Shown: piece by piece, positions 1 through 11,797 of the stretch | How positions within the stretch are numbered: position 1 is the stretch's first letter | Layout: every line of letters starts with the position of its first letter | Assembly: GCA_050084985.1 (NCBI GenBank) | Contig: JBITNC010000001.1 | Coordinates: forward strand, 9,486,001 to 9,550,000 | Reading direction: 5' to 3' | DNA length: 64,000 nt | Source: Nageia nagi | Lineage: Eukaryota; Pinophyta | Made by a program: the position numbers and the translations under genes | Notes under the pieces: model-generated | The model's input: the letters and a program-made list of their open reading frames with translations, nothing else | What the model was told of the DNA's origin: nothing | Database searches by the model: none

Positions 1-225
1 CTAATGGATGGTATATTTTGTTATGTATCCACATGGTTTTTTCCTTGAAACCATCTAAAGCATACTACATTTATTTATGGACATGAAAATGCATGATCTT
101 TTATGGCCATTGATACAACAAGTGAGACTTCACTCACATAAAAGATAAATTGGTGATGCAACCATAAGTAAGATTACTAACATTAAATCATCTCTAATGG
201 ATGATGTGCTTACTATGCATCCATA
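1..225 (+). repeat. Copy of the ~192-bp retrotransposon 3' tandem repeat
   Basis: Slightly more than one unit of the repeat found as three tandem copies at 11,798-12,350, here in reverse complement. Shared landmarks are 'ggatgatg...tatgcatcc', 'tatggccattgatacaac' and 'agtgagacttcactcac'. Landmark order and spacing agree over the whole unit despite many substitutions. The array probably continues to the left of the window. Confidence 0.65.
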
Positions 226-750
226 CCTTTATTTTTTGACTAACACTTAATTATAGGTACATAGATCTAGAAGAATAAAAGCAAATTATGTCAAAACTAG
301 GGCACCAGCATCATGCTCACTATCTTTCAGGCCACCAATGGTGTACATTTCATTACCATTTCCACCCATCCAAAGCATAACCTCTCTATTTCAAGGCATA
401 GATATAAGTGAATCAACATACCAAGTATTTGACATAATGGAATGACCAGATTCATAATTAAAATAGTATAAAGAAGGCACATCATATCTTCCATTTCTAG
501 CCTTAGATATGGATTTTTATAGTCATCCAAACATCATCCAAATATTATTCATGAAGATAGCTTCTTTACTAGCTTTTGCCTTGGCTACTTCACTTAAGGA
601 TCTTTCCTAGGGCACCCAAGTCAAAAGGGGGGTAGCATAAGGACCCTCATTATCATTCAATTAGTATCAGTAAAAAGATCAAAAAAAAAAATTATAGCTT
701 GGCTACACTTCTTCTTTGGACATGTAATTTCATTGCTTTAATCACACATC
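226..750. other. Noncoding interior of the 3' LTR element
   Basis: No coding sequence could be supported. The part from about 580 to 750 aligns by eye with the reverse complement of 11,365-11,560, for example 'ctttcctagggcaccca' against 'tttctaggaaaccaa', so this is retrotransposon 3' untranslated sequence. Confidence 0.5.
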
Positions 751-764
751 CAAAGAGGGGCAAA
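751..764 (+). promoter_or_regulatory. Polypurine tract
   Basis: The purine-rich run 'caaagaggggcaaa' directly precedes the LTR start. This is where plus-strand DNA synthesis is primed in LTR retrotransposons. The minus-strand relative has 'ccaaagagaggaaaaa' in the equivalent place (11,351-11,366). Confidence 0.6.
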
Positions 765-1406
765 TGTAGATGCCTCAAAATGAACCTTTATGTATTTTAT
801 AAATCATTTTAATCCCTTAATAATGTATCATTTTAAAAGGGATTAAAAATGTATAACAAAGGTGTAGGCCATGTATTTAACCCTTGTGGAATGTACAAGG
901 GGTAAAAATATCAAGGTCATGTAAACTTGTATCATATATAAAAGCACCATTTGATGACCTATAGATTAGGAGTGAATCATGGACTAATAATCATTTCAAG
1001 CTAATATAAATATTATCAATTGAAGATCATTTGAAATATTGCAAGTTGTTTTTTTTTATCTATGTTGCACATCTATTATTCTATAAGTTGCATGTATGTT
1101 AATCATTTGATTATTTGCTAATTCACTCATTGCTACATTCTTATTTACATTCATAATTTTGCTCATCCTACAACATCAATGGTGTGAAAATTATAGGGCA
1201 CCAATGGCATACATATTCATGAATTTATGCTCTATCCTTTGTGTATTTTTTTATTAATAGGAAGAACATAGAATCTAAGTAAATAATATTACATTCCTAT
1301 TACATGTTGTTGCCATATTTCTAATATATGCATCAATATTTACAAAGTAGAGTTATAGTGCATTAATCAACCCCATTTGTGTTAATCACATTATTTACCA
1401 TCTACA
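765..1406 (+). repeat. Long terminal repeat (3' LTR), 642 bp
   Basis: The LTR opens with TGTAGATG and closes with CATCTACA, a perfect 8-bp terminal inverted repeat of the TG...CA type. It follows a polypurine tract. Its ends match those of the outer element's LTR at 10,749-11,350, read in reverse. The partner 5' LTR would be outside the window, so its age cannot be judged here. Confidence 0.65.
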
Positions 1407-2229
1407 AATAGAATATGACAATTTGAGTAAGTTAGGGTTAGTTAGTTTTGAAGTAGATGGCCTTAGACTTATGAAGGAATACTCGCTTCCATTTAAGCAT
1501 AAATATAGAAATGTTATTCCTCCTGCATCCTCAGTAAGAGACAAATATTATATTAGGTACCAAAACAAGTTCATATGAGCAAATCAATCCATATGAAATT
1601 ATCAATAAAATCAAGTTTGGGTGTTGCAGTGATAACCCTCTAGATTTTAAAAATAGAAAATAATTTTATATAAAAATTGAGCTAGATACTCATTTTAAAT
1701 ATAAATCTTATCATATTGGGTAATCTCATTCCTTAAGAAAAGAGTGCTAAGTAGAAATTACTGATTATTAAAACAAGATTTATTATTAAAAGTAGTTCTA
1801 GACTCACTATTCTAGCTTAGACTTCTCAGGCTCACAAGGGGACTTATTGCTTCTCAACTCGCTTGAAGACTTAGGATTATTCAACTAATGATGCTCAAAT
1901 GAGAAGTGAATGACTTATTTATAGTTTACAAAGGTAGTATGGATGGTCTAGATTAAAACTTAATCACAACTTTAATCTGACCATTGAAAGCTATATAATA
2001 AAAACATAGTAGTAAGATGTGACATAAAAGTATATTCTACTCACATGCTAAGTAGATGACAATAATTATTCATTATGTCTCTCTACATTAAGCTAGATAA
2101 ATAACTTTTGAAAATGGGTCCACCATGATTTTAATGATTTATATGTGAATACTATCTCATACAAATCTCTTAAGATACATTTATGGATTCTTCTCCATTA
2201 TCAAGTATGACAGTGTCAAAAACCCATTG
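1407..2229. other. No gene recognised
   Basis: AT-rich sequence between the LTR and the gag-protease relic. The only features are scattered short direct repeats and stop codons in all frames. It may be LTR or untranslated sequence of the neighbouring gypsy relic, but I found no matching second copy. Confidence 0.4.
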
Positions 2230-2760
2230 CCATCATAACAACCAACTACCATCATGTTCCAACATCCATGAATAAAATTTTTATTCAATCATATGATGGA
2301 AATGAGATGGGTCATGATAAATGCTAATTTCAAACTTGGAAAACCAATCAATATTTGGCATTTTACTTGACTGGCAGTGACCAAAGGTAGTTTTTTCTAG
2401 CTTTTATGTGCACTAGCTAGAAACACCTTTCCATCTTTCACCAATTGTGATTTATTTAATCTTCTATAATAAATAGAATATCTATCCCACATATAAGGGT
2501 TACTAAGAATAACACCATAAATATCTAAAGGAACAACATCAAACACAACTTCATCAATGTACTTTGTACAAATAATAAATTTTAACTTATATTGGTTAGT
2601 GACTTGCAAAATCACATTATGACTCACCCAACCCAAAGGATATGGGTTTGGATGATTGAATGTTTTCAATTCCAAGTTACATGCCATAGATATTTAAATC
2701 AAATTTGCTTGAGAAATTGGATCAATAATGCAATCCACTCTTATTTTTGTATTTCTTTGT
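2230..2760 (-). pseudogene. Ty3/gypsy protease relic
   Basis: Remnant of a retropepsin-like aspartic protease. The minus strand reads IIDPISQANLI near 2,697-2,730; intact relatives have a (L/I)IDxGSQANLI-type active site, so the conserved glycine after the aspartate is lost. After a frame change it continues with YIDEVVFDVVPLDIYGVIL near 2,500-2,565, a protease-core pattern, and VKDGKVFLASAHK near 2,410. It follows gag directly, as in gypsy polyproteins. Further downstream, 2,230-2,400 keeps short fragments in frame with stops, and no RT follows. The relic is therefore truncated. Confidence 0.6.
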
Positions 2761-2854
2761 TCTTTAATATCTTGATATTCTTCAACCTTTTGAATGATTG
2801 AACAATTTAGTTTCTCATCAACATCTAAACTTCCCTCAACATCATCATATTTAA

Positions 2855-3785
2855 GAACCATAACATTAGTTCTCTCTTTATTCTTTTTCTTACATAGACA
2901 TAATTTGGGATGAAGTTTCCAACATTTATCATCAACATGATCATCTTTATCACAATGACTATAATGCTTATTATCACCTTCTTTATTTTTCAAAGTATTA
3001 GTGGTCTTAGTTTCTTGCTTACCTTTTCCTTTATCTTGAGATTTACCTTTATCTTGTCCTCCCTTTGAATTATAAGCCTTCTTGGATTCATCATATTGTC
3101 TCCTTTCTTTACTATCCTCCTCTAAGTATTATGCTTGCACACACACTTGATCAAGATTATTAGGATTAAACAACATGATAGGATTTTGCAAATGACTATG
3201 TAAACCTCCAATATACTTCATCAAAGTTTGAGGATTTTTTAGTGAAACCCCAATCAAAGTAGCTTATTTTATAAATTTCATAGTGTATTCTTTAACTATT
3301 TGCCCTCTTTTTTGTCTAATGAATTATCATTTCATTAATTATTTATTATGATATCCCAATGGATAAAATTGATCTCATAACAAAGTCTTAAATCCATTCT
3401 AAGAACATATTTTTTATAAGTTTTCATGTCTAATAGTTTCTACATGAATTTCCCACCAAACTAAAGCATGTCCACCCATATTTAATTTGGAAAAAGAGAT
3501 TTTATCAACATCATTCATAACACCATGAATTTGAAAATAAATAATTAATTATTTCAACCAATTATTCAACTTTTTTGCATCAACCTCTCCACCAAAAGTA
3601 GGAATGGCCACTTTAACCTCCATCTTGAATGGAACTCGATTCGATGAAGATGATGAATCAGGTTCTCCAACTTCATTTTGTTTCCTGTAATTAACATTTC
3701 CATTTTCTCCAACAACCAATAACTTAGCCAAAAGAGCCAAATAATTCTCCATTATTAAAAATCTCCGTTTAAAATTGGGATCCAT
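2855..3785 (-). pseudogene. Ty3/gypsy gag relic with zinc knuckle
   Basis: Nucleocapsid/capsid remnant. From 3,785 the minus strand begins MDPNFKRRFLIMENYLALLA and runs into FKMEVKVAIPTFGGEVDAKK, the start of a retrotransposon gag domain (Retrotrans_gag type). Broken frames around 3,130-3,310 retain a gag tail with KYIGGLHSHLQNPIM. A lysine- and glycine-rich linker leads to a CCHC zinc knuckle, HCDKDDHVDDKCWKLHP, near 2,912-2,966; its first cysteine has been replaced. In-frame stops and frameshifts separate the parts. The 5' LTR expected above 3,800 was not identified. Confidence 0.6.
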
Positions 3786-4811
3786 TATGGTACGAACAAC
3801 AAATTATTTCTCCTTCAAGATCCTCTAAAATCAATTTTGATCTTTGATATCTCCTCCTGAATATCAAAAGTATGATACTAATGAATATAATCACTGGATG
3901 CTTATAGCATACTTAGATCCTCTCTTACATATTTGAATGAAAAAATATTCACCATTATGAAACCCATCAAATTGCATATAAATTCAAAATTGCACAATGT
4001 AAAACTACAAATTATCAAACTCAATCATACAAAACTAGACCAACATAATGATTTACCCTAGTTCACCCAATGTGGTATAATTTAGCATGGAATTGGAGCC
4101 TTATCTTCTTATTATCTATGTACATTACAATATTGCATGCATATAGGGAAATACCATCAAAATAATGGAAACACCATCTCCTACAACACTACTATAATCT
4201 CCTATAGCAATAAGAACAACTTCAAAGCTACAAAAAAATTGGAATGACTCTTAGTCTTCCTTCAAATATTTATAATCCCAAAACTCTCTAAGCTAATATT
4301 GAAGAATTAGGAGAGTATCATGCCTTTAAATAGGCATGGAAACATCTTTAAGATGTCGATTGATGATTATGAACTGCTCAACTATATGAACTATTGATTC
4401 CCCTTCAACTTCCACTACTAATTCATAAAAAATAAGGATATTAATGACCTAAAAATAGTAGACTTAGGATTTTAATGATATGGTTTTTATCACCAATCAC
4501 CTCCATATTTCAATCTTCAATCAATCTCTAAGAATAAATACCTCTAGAATGAGTACATCTCCTGTAGAGATCAACCTAATACAATCTAATTCAGATCATT
4601 AAGTTTAGAGGGAATTTTATGTTTTATTTTATGTTTTTAGCATGGTATTTAATTTCATTAATTAAAGGTTTATGTAAAAAATCTTCTAGTATTGATTTTC
4701 ATTATCTTTTTCATTTGTTTTTTACTAACCTAAGTGATATTTTTTAGACAAGTCTAACCTAAGTTGTAACATAAGTTAAATTTTTACTAACTTAAGCCTA
4801 AAAATATTTAT
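3786..4811. other. No gene recognised; possible 5' LTR or leader of the gag relic
   Basis: AT-rich sequence with no supported coding frame. By position it should contain the leader and 5' LTR of the minus-strand gag relic, but I could find no matching 3' LTR copy and no clear TG...CA boundaries. Confidence 0.3.
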
Positions 4812-4945
4812 CAAAACTCTAAACCCTTAAACCCTAAAAACCATATACCCTAACCCTTAAACCCTCAAAACCTTATTCCCTAAAACCATTAATCCCTTTA
4901 ACCCTAACCCTATAAACCCTAAACCTTGAACCCTTGTAAAACTAC
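4812..4945. repeat. Degenerate telomere-like repeat (CCCTAAA type)
   Basis: About 130 bp of irregular 'aaaccctaa' and 'accctaaccc' words, matching the C-rich strand of the Arabidopsis-type plant telomere (CCCTAAA) with insertions and substitutions. This is the first of several such tracts in the window. Confidence 0.7.
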
Positions 4946-4989
4946 AAACATTTAATCCCCTAAGTAAACATTTTTAACACTAAGTATAA

Positions 4990-6959
4990 TATGTAAAACA
5001 TATATTAAAATTTAAAAATTAAATAAATTAATTGATTTAAATCATGTAAGGTTTTACAAAACCTTACAACATCCACCTTTTCAACAAGTTTTACAAAACT
5101 TTCTTTGAGTCCATATTTGCTTTACTCTTTTGTTGGAAGGTGGTTATATTTGGATAACTATAAAAAATTTGAAAAAAATAATAAATATTTAATTATGTGA
5201 AGTATAAATATTAAATAATTCATTAAATTAGTATATATGGCAGGAGGGAGGGGAGAACATAGTTTCACACGAATTTGATAACTATAATGACTAAATTAAT
5301 GAGCACAATCATGGGAAAGATAAGCCAATGGATAACTATAGCAATGGCCAACCAACTTCACACATGCCTTAGATATGAAGGTAATGAATTCACATGCACC
5401 AAGGAGGAAATATGGATTATGTTCAATGTGACCGTAGAAGAGCCATGTATTGACATACCCCAAGCCATTGATAATGCTAATGCTTGGATGACTTTCATAT
5501 TTTTGGTTATTTTAGATGGATGGAACTCCAAAATGGAGTTGTAATGAGATATAGGTCACCATAGCTAGTTGAAATATCAATGTAATATCATTTATTTTTG
5601 TAAAAATAGGTTTTTGGGCCATGTATAAAAACTATTATTAATATAATTTTATCTTTGATAAAAAAATTCATTAAATTATTATACTCACAAACTTGGCATC
5701 CAACACTAGCTTTCCTATTGAACCTATATGATGCGTACCCATAAAAATGATCTAAAAAATATATATGCTCATGAAGATTTTTGTTATTGATAGAATTCTT
5801 GTGTTGCTACTTGATGCTCCGTAGTTGCATTCACTTTCATCACTAACTAGTTCCACACTTTTGGATCATAGTTAGCCTTTTTATAGTAATGGTTATGCTC
5901 TGATGGATCAAAAGCCTTTATCATACATTGAAAATGGTCTCTCCTCTAATCGAGGGTCCTTCCTACCATGGTTAATGTAAACTTTGAATCAAACCCATCT
6001 CCAAAATCTCTTCTGAGAGCACTTACAAATTTTCTTTTAGATGAGAAATACATAATTATAAAAATTATTTTTTAATTTTTTAGAAAATAAGACTTTTTTC
6101 AAAATACTATGAATAATAATATAAAAAAATGTATTGCTTTCATCTTAAAATTTCCAATCAAGATCTAAGGTCTTGAAAAAAACCTCACATGCATACTTCC
6201 TTACATGGTCATAAAAAACTTTCCTTGTAAAATATTTGAAAATAGGCATAAATTATTGTATTTCAAATATATATTTAAATGTGTTGATTTTCAAACATAA
6301 ATGTATTGATGTTGATTCATTGAATTTGTAGTTTCAACATTGTCACCTTTACGATATTTTTATTTAATCATTAAACAAAATGAATAATAAATGAAAAATA
6401 ATAATAATTAAAATATTTTTAAAAATTTAAATCGTGTAAAAATATTATCATGTGGAGTGGTTGGAGGTAGCGATGTGCCGATACATCGAATGTGACTAGC
6501 TACATGAGAGGTTATAATACCTTGCATCCTATCCATTTCTTTTTTTGTTAATATTTTACTAGCTTATTTCAACACTTGCTTAAGTATTACCATTATAAAA
6601 AAAATTAAATAAAAAATATTATTTATCTTAAAAAATAAATAGCATTAAAGAAAATAAATTGATAATAAAATAGTACATACTAATGCTTACAAATATTTTT
6701 TATTAACTTCAGGTTCTGATGATACTTTTTTTCCTCTTTTACAACATCTCCTCTCTTCTTCCTAAATAGACCTCCTCTCATCCTCGATCTTTTTTTTTGG
6801 GTAAGGGTAAAATATTTAATTGGGTTTTCCAAAAAATAGGTCCCCAAAAGTTGTATATACATGATGATATAGATATTCTACAAAATTACATTCAAGTCAA
6901 AAAAACTATCATAAAATTTCCCTTTAGTTGAACAAAAATCTATGAGCTATCATCTTTCT
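4990..6959. other. No gene recognised
   Basis: AT-rich filler. The one open frame of note is plus 5,275-5,544 (89 codons, methionine-rich start). It has no domain I recognise, no good upstream context and biased composition, so I do not call it a gene. The stretch from 5,990 to 6,660 is mostly A/T runs. Confidence 0.3.
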
Positions 6960-8360
6960 TTATAGGCTCTTGATCACACCAACCATGCATTAGCTGCACT
7001 ATTGAGCTCTAATCAACTTTAAATTTTAAGTCTTCCTTATTGAAGTAGTCCTAAAGAAGTTCATTTCCATGTTTTTTATACCTTCCAAATTTGGGATTTA
7101 GATGGCCATGGGATCTCTTTCTGATGAGAAGCCAAATTTCCCTTCCACCTGTCCCTACTAATATTTTGTTTGTTGTACCATAGGTGTTGAATAGCCTTCA
7201 TTTCCATTCTTACTAAGTGAACATTCCTTCATTCTTTTTCTCTCCTTTCAATTCAATCCCATTCAACAAAGTGTCTCTATTTTACATAGGCCTTCTTGAC
7301 TATCATTTTTGGAATGACTATCTGTAACTTGGTGGGACCTATAGGATCCTTCCTAGAGTAATGTTTTTAGGGGTTCTATTCCTTTAGGTGTTGCTAAAGA
7401 TCCTACATTTCCTCCTCATTCATCCTCATTTGGTTTTTCATAGGGGAATTGACATCTAGTTCTTCTAAAGGGGTCCATAACTCTTTTGACACATCATCTT
7501 TCAATTGAATTAGGGATTCCTTAAGGGGGTTTTTCTCCATAACCATAGCATCTAGTGGTGCCATCAATTCCTATTTATTCTCTTATTCAACCTACACCTT
7601 ATCTTCTTCCATCGTTTCATTCTCATCTTCATTATCATCAGAGTAATACACTAGCTTAACCCTCCTTTTAGAACTAGCTTCCTTCTTACTAGCACTGGAT
7701 ATTGAATCCTCTAAATATAAGGAGATCATAATAATCATAGGGATGAAAGGCTCCTTGATTGGAGGAAGAATAAATTGAGAGCCACTACTAAAGGAATCTA
7801 TGGGATTAGGATCTACAAGAGGTGGTTCCATCATTTGTTGATACAAGATCCTCACCCTTCTTACTCTTAGGTGCTCAAAATCCACAAGGATTTTGATTAA
7901 TCCTTGGTACACTAGAATTGCTCTTCTATTCTTTCTTATGTATGCATCCAAAAAATTATATAGAAAAAGGGTAGATTGATCCTATATGATCTTATAAAAT
8001 GATTTAACAAAATAAAGTGCACCCCAAAAAGTTATGTATCTACCTTCCATGGTGAATAACTTCATAATAACTTTTGCCACCTCATCCCAGTGATATTGAA
8101 TAGAAGTATTTGGGTAGGCATATTTACTTATCTCTAGGACTGATTGAAAGGCATCATCCATTAACCAAGATACTTCCTCCATCCCATGAATTTGCTACCT
8201 ATCTTGACCAACTAGGATTATGGCCATTCAAGGCATCCATAAATCTATTTATTCCCCCATTACATAAGATTCATCAAATCTATTGGTCCCTCCTGAATTC
8301 TTCTATTATAGTTAGTTTTAGATGCTTCTATCTTGTCATCCTTTTTGCATGTAAACAAAA
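6960..8360 (-). pseudogene. Relic of an additional ORF of a plant gypsy retrotransposon
   Basis: Several minus-strand frames, broken by stops, line up as one former protein. In order they read RFMDALNGHNPSW near 8,225-8,265, HWDEVAKVIMKLFTMEGRY near 8,040-8,100, YIRKNRRAILVYQGLIKILV near 7,880-7,945, and an acidic segment YYSDDNEDENETMEEDK near 7,595-7,645. From memory, the motif order (sequence around a conserved tryptophan, a 'KxFTxEGR' motif, an 'HQGLI'-like motif, an acidic tail) resembles the extra ORF found beside pol in many plant gypsy elements. Its function is unknown. No pol domain is attached, so it is an isolated fragment. Confidence 0.4.
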
Positions 8361-8639
8361 TGTAGATTGGCTACAGGCACTTTGTTCTAAAAGGTAAAAT
8401 TTAGGTTTCCTATCTAGATGCCAAATTTACACCCTCCACCTACCCTCGTAATTAGTAGCCAATCTTCCCTTGAACTATGGAATTTGTACAGGGAGATGGC
8501 ATATCACTTTTGCACATACTCTCCTCTAAGCTTGCCTTATTTCATTCATACTCATCATGAGTGTCTTGCTTCCCCACCCATCCTACCTACCCCCTCTCAT
8601 CCTCTTCACTACTCATGATATCTAAATAAATAAAATAAA

Positions 8640-9010
8640 TAACCCATTAATAAACATATAATAAATAATACCTTTTAAATTTTTAAAAACATTAAAATTA
8701 ATAACAAAATGATCTCTACAAGTCTTAAAAAATCTATTTAAAAATATTAAAATGTATCTAAAAACCAAAAAATATTAAGATCATTAACATGTAAAAATTT
8801 AGGTTAAAAAATTTGAGTTAAAGAATTTTGGTTTAATAGGGAGGGTTAAAATATTTAGGTTAGGTGGTGTTAAAAATGTAGGTAAAATGGGTTTAAAAAA
8901 ATTAGGTTTGCGGGGATCAAGGGGTTAAGAATTTAGGTTAAAGGTCGGATGTTGGAAAAAATTATGTTAGGGAGGTTAAAATATTTAGGTTAGAAGGGTT
9001 AAAAATAAAT
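8640..9010. repeat. AT-rich tract with degenerate TTAGG-like words
   Basis: Irregular 'atttaggtta', 'gagggttaaaatatttagg' and similar words, densest from 8,800 to 9,010. These may be a strongly decayed relative of the telomere-like arrays elsewhere in the window. Confidence 0.4.
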
Positions 9011-9219
9011 TTGAATTTCATATTAAATTTTAAAGTTCTTATATTAAATTTATTAGTTAATTTAGTTATAAAATAACAAAATTATATTTTAAAAAATTAT
9101 TAAAAATAATATATGTTAAAAAATATGTTTTAAAAATATGAAAAAAATATCATATATAACTCATTTTAGTATTTTTTTTCCTAATGCGGATTAGAAAGAT
9201 CAAGATTGAAGAAGGTAAT

Positions 9220-9620
9220 TTTCCTAAATTTTATGTAATTATTTTCTTCCAATGAATTTTTGAAATTTATTTGGTTTTGGTTAGGATCTTCAATAAAAAT
9301 AAATTCAAAATTGGAAAAAACTCCAAATAAATCCAAATTTTGAAATTTTTACTAAGAATTTTGAAAAAGTACATAATGTTTTTATCAATTTATCTAAAAA
9401 CTCTATAAATTTGGAAAAAATCTTAAGATTTTTACTAATTTTTAGATAATTTTGGTAAAAATTCTAATATTTTTACTAATTTTTAGGGTTTTTAGTAAAT
9501 TTGGTAAAAATCCAAGGGTTTTTCTAAATTGTTAAAAAATTCTTCGAATTTACAAAAAAATCCTAGGGTTTTTACTAGTTTTATGTAAATCTATGAAACC
9601 CTATGTTTTTTTGCTAATTT
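9220..9620. repeat. Degenerate ~50-bp tandem repeat
   Basis: The phrase 'agggtttttactaatttt...aaatttggtaaaaatc' recurs about every 50 bp with heavy divergence, clearest between 9,400 and 9,600. I see no coding potential. Confidence 0.45.
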
Positions 9621-10008
9621 TTTACATTTAACTGCAAAGAATTGAAAATATACACAAAATAAATCAAAAATTACTAGAATGTGGTAGAAAATTCTTACTT
9701 GGCTGAGAAATCTCCACAAAAATGAGGTAGAATGTTGTAGAGAACCCCTTTCTTCTTGTACTTGTCAAAATTCAAAGTAGGAGTATTTTGTTCAAGTGTT
9801 TGAAATGTTTGGAATGAAAGTTACTGGTGTGAGGCAAGGTATTTTGTCTTTTAACTATTATGGGTGCCTTTTGATAGTATGCTTGATGATAATTGGATTC
9901 AAAAGCACCTACATGATAAAATAAATTTAAAAAAATAATTTTTATTAAATAATTAAAATAATTACAATTTTTATAATTTAAAAGTATCAATTAAATAATT
10001 TAAATAAA

Positions 10009-10011
<3 letters not shown>

Positions 10012-10065
<54 letters not shown>

Positions 10066-10074
10066 TATATATTA
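10012..10074. repeat. (TA)n microsatellite
   Basis: About 63 bp of nearly pure alternating TA with one interruption near 10,058. Confidence 0.95.
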
Positions 10075-10077
10075 TAT

Positions 10078-10748
10078 TAGAGGTTAAAGTTTGGGGTTAG
10101 AGGCTAAGGTTTAGGGTTAGAGCTTAGGGTTTTGGGTTAGGGATAATAGTTTGAGGGTTTAAGGTTAGGAGTATGGTTAGGGTTGTGGGTGAGGGTTTGG
10201 GGTAAGAATTAGGTTAATTTAATTAGTTTTTAGGTTTAAATGTTAATGGTTAATGTTATTGGGAGTTAGAGTTAGGTGCTAATGGTTAGGATTAGGGTTA
10301 GGGAGGGTTAAAAGCTAGTTAAGGTTTAAGGGTTTAGGGATGAAGGCTAGGGTTTAGGGTTTAGGGTTTAGCATAATAGTTTGAAGTTAGGAGTCAAGTT
10401 AGGGTTTATGGTTTAAGGTTATGATTAAAGTTAAGGGTTAAAATTAAAGTTAGTGTATAAGAGTTAAGTGGTTTGGATTTTAGAAGATTCAAAGGGTTAG
10501 ACACTAGTGGTTAGGGTAGTTTAGTGGTGAGGTTAGGTGTTAATTATTAATGGTTAGGGATAGGTTAGGGGTAAGGTTAAAGGTGAGGATTTAAGGGTTT
10601 GATGTTAAGGATTAAGGGTAATATTTTGAAGTTTTGGGATTAGGAGTCAAGTTAGAGTTTTTGGGTTAGGGTTTAGTTTTATAGGTTATGATTAAAGTTA
10701 AATGTTAGGGGTTAAGATTGGGGTTAGTGGTAAGGGTTAAGTGGTTTG
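10078..10748. repeat. Degenerate telomere-like array (TTAGGG/TTTAGGG)
   Basis: About 670 bp of mixed 'ttaggg', 'tttaggg', 'gttagggttt' and variant 'ttaatgg' words on the plus strand. It stops exactly where the LTR of the outer retrotransposon begins, so the element probably inserted into this array. Confidence 0.8.
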
Positions 10749-11350
10749 TGTAGACCTCAAATAATGCATAAAAAATAAATCAATGCAATATTTATCTATA
10801 ATATAATATTGAATCATATATCATAAATATGACATCAAATAAACATGATAAATAATGTACCTTCATCCAGCTTACACCCAAATGAAATAATAGAGATCAT
10901 ACATCAATCACCATAACACACCATAAGTAATGAACACTATCAACAACTTAAGATCACACCATTAGCTACATGAAATATGTAGATCCATAAATAAAAAATA
11001 AAAATATATGAAGTAGAATGAAGGGTTTAACAAATCCATGCATAGGTGGTATTACAAAATACCACTGTTGGTCAGGTAGAAATGATAATACATGTTTTGA
11101 TCTCTTTCTCTTGATATTCATCTATGTATCTCAATGATATTTATGTTTCCTTTAATATTATTTGATGGTAACATTTTGATTCTCTTTGATTCTTAGAATC
11201 ATTACTTTTTACATTATTTGTTGTGTCTCTTTTTATATTTAACAACTAATAAATCATACCATGTCCTTTACATTTCCTTGGGTATATTTTAACCCTCTTT
11301 ATAATACATATTATTTAATAATATAATAATTTTATTTTTATACATCTACA
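10749..11350 (-). repeat. 3' LTR of the outer element, 602 bp
   Basis: Begins TGTAGA and ends TCTACA on the plus strand. It aligns with 32,951-33,490 for over 500 bp, with shared phrases such as 'atcatacatcaatc' and 'aatgaagggtttaacaaatc'. The final ~100 bp are present only in this copy. Confidence 0.9.
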
Positions 11351-11366
11351 TTTTTCCTCTCTTTGG
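11351..11366 (-). promoter_or_regulatory. Polypurine tract of the outer element
   Basis: Read on the minus strand, 'ccaaagagaggaaaaa' directly precedes the LTR start TGTAGATG. Its position and composition are those of a plus-strand priming site. Confidence 0.65.
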
Positions 11367-11797
11367 AGGTGTGATTGAAGAAATAAAATTACATATCCAA
11401 ATAATAAGTGTAGAAGATATTTTTAAAATATCCACCAAAATTGATATTTGATTATGATATGGGTCCTTTGCTTCCCCATTTTGGCTTGGTTTCCTAGAAA
11501 TCTCCTTGAATGGTGCAACCAAGATAAAACCTAAAGAACTTCATTTTTTATCCTTACATTGTTCAAACCATGGATCTAGTTGTCCTTCATTTCTAATACT
11601 AGAATCTGATGCTCTCACTTAATTGCATTGATACATAAGTGGATACCTTATTTTAGATTTTAGTTATTTGAGATGCACACCATTGATGCATGTTGAAGTG
11701 AATGAAATTAATTATGTGATTTATATTTTAGTTAGCTTCATTATTTTGATGTACACACCTGTAAAAAGTGTTAGATATACCTACATAAAATATTTTA
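11367..11797. other. 3' untranslated sequence of the outer element
   Basis: No coding sequence. It is partly similar, in reverse complement, to 540-750 near the window start, which helps identify the two elements as one family. Confidence 0.5.

Larger units (their letters stand above)
1..1406 (+). mobile_element. 3' end of a Tat-like Ty3/gypsy LTR retrotransposon
   Basis: This is the terminal part of a plus-oriented LTR element: a ~192-bp repeat unit (1-225), a noncoding stretch, a purine-rich tract and a complete LTR. The same order, with recognisable similarity, occurs in reverse at 10,749-12,350 inside the large minus-strand element. Both have a repeat containing a 'gagtgaactctcac'-like core, a tract resembling 'caaagaggggcaaa', and an LTR opening TGTAGATG. 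I infer that both belong to one family. The coding part would lie left of the window. Confidence 0.7.

Noticed and set aside
5275-5544. 89-codon plus-strand open frame as a host gene
   Set aside because: No recognisable domain, biased composition and no promoter or splice context; length is unremarkable for AT-rich DNA with locally few stops.
8110-8618. Plus-strand open frames as genes
   Set aside because: They overlap on the opposite strand the better supported minus-strand retrotransposon extra-ORF relic and have no domain of their own.
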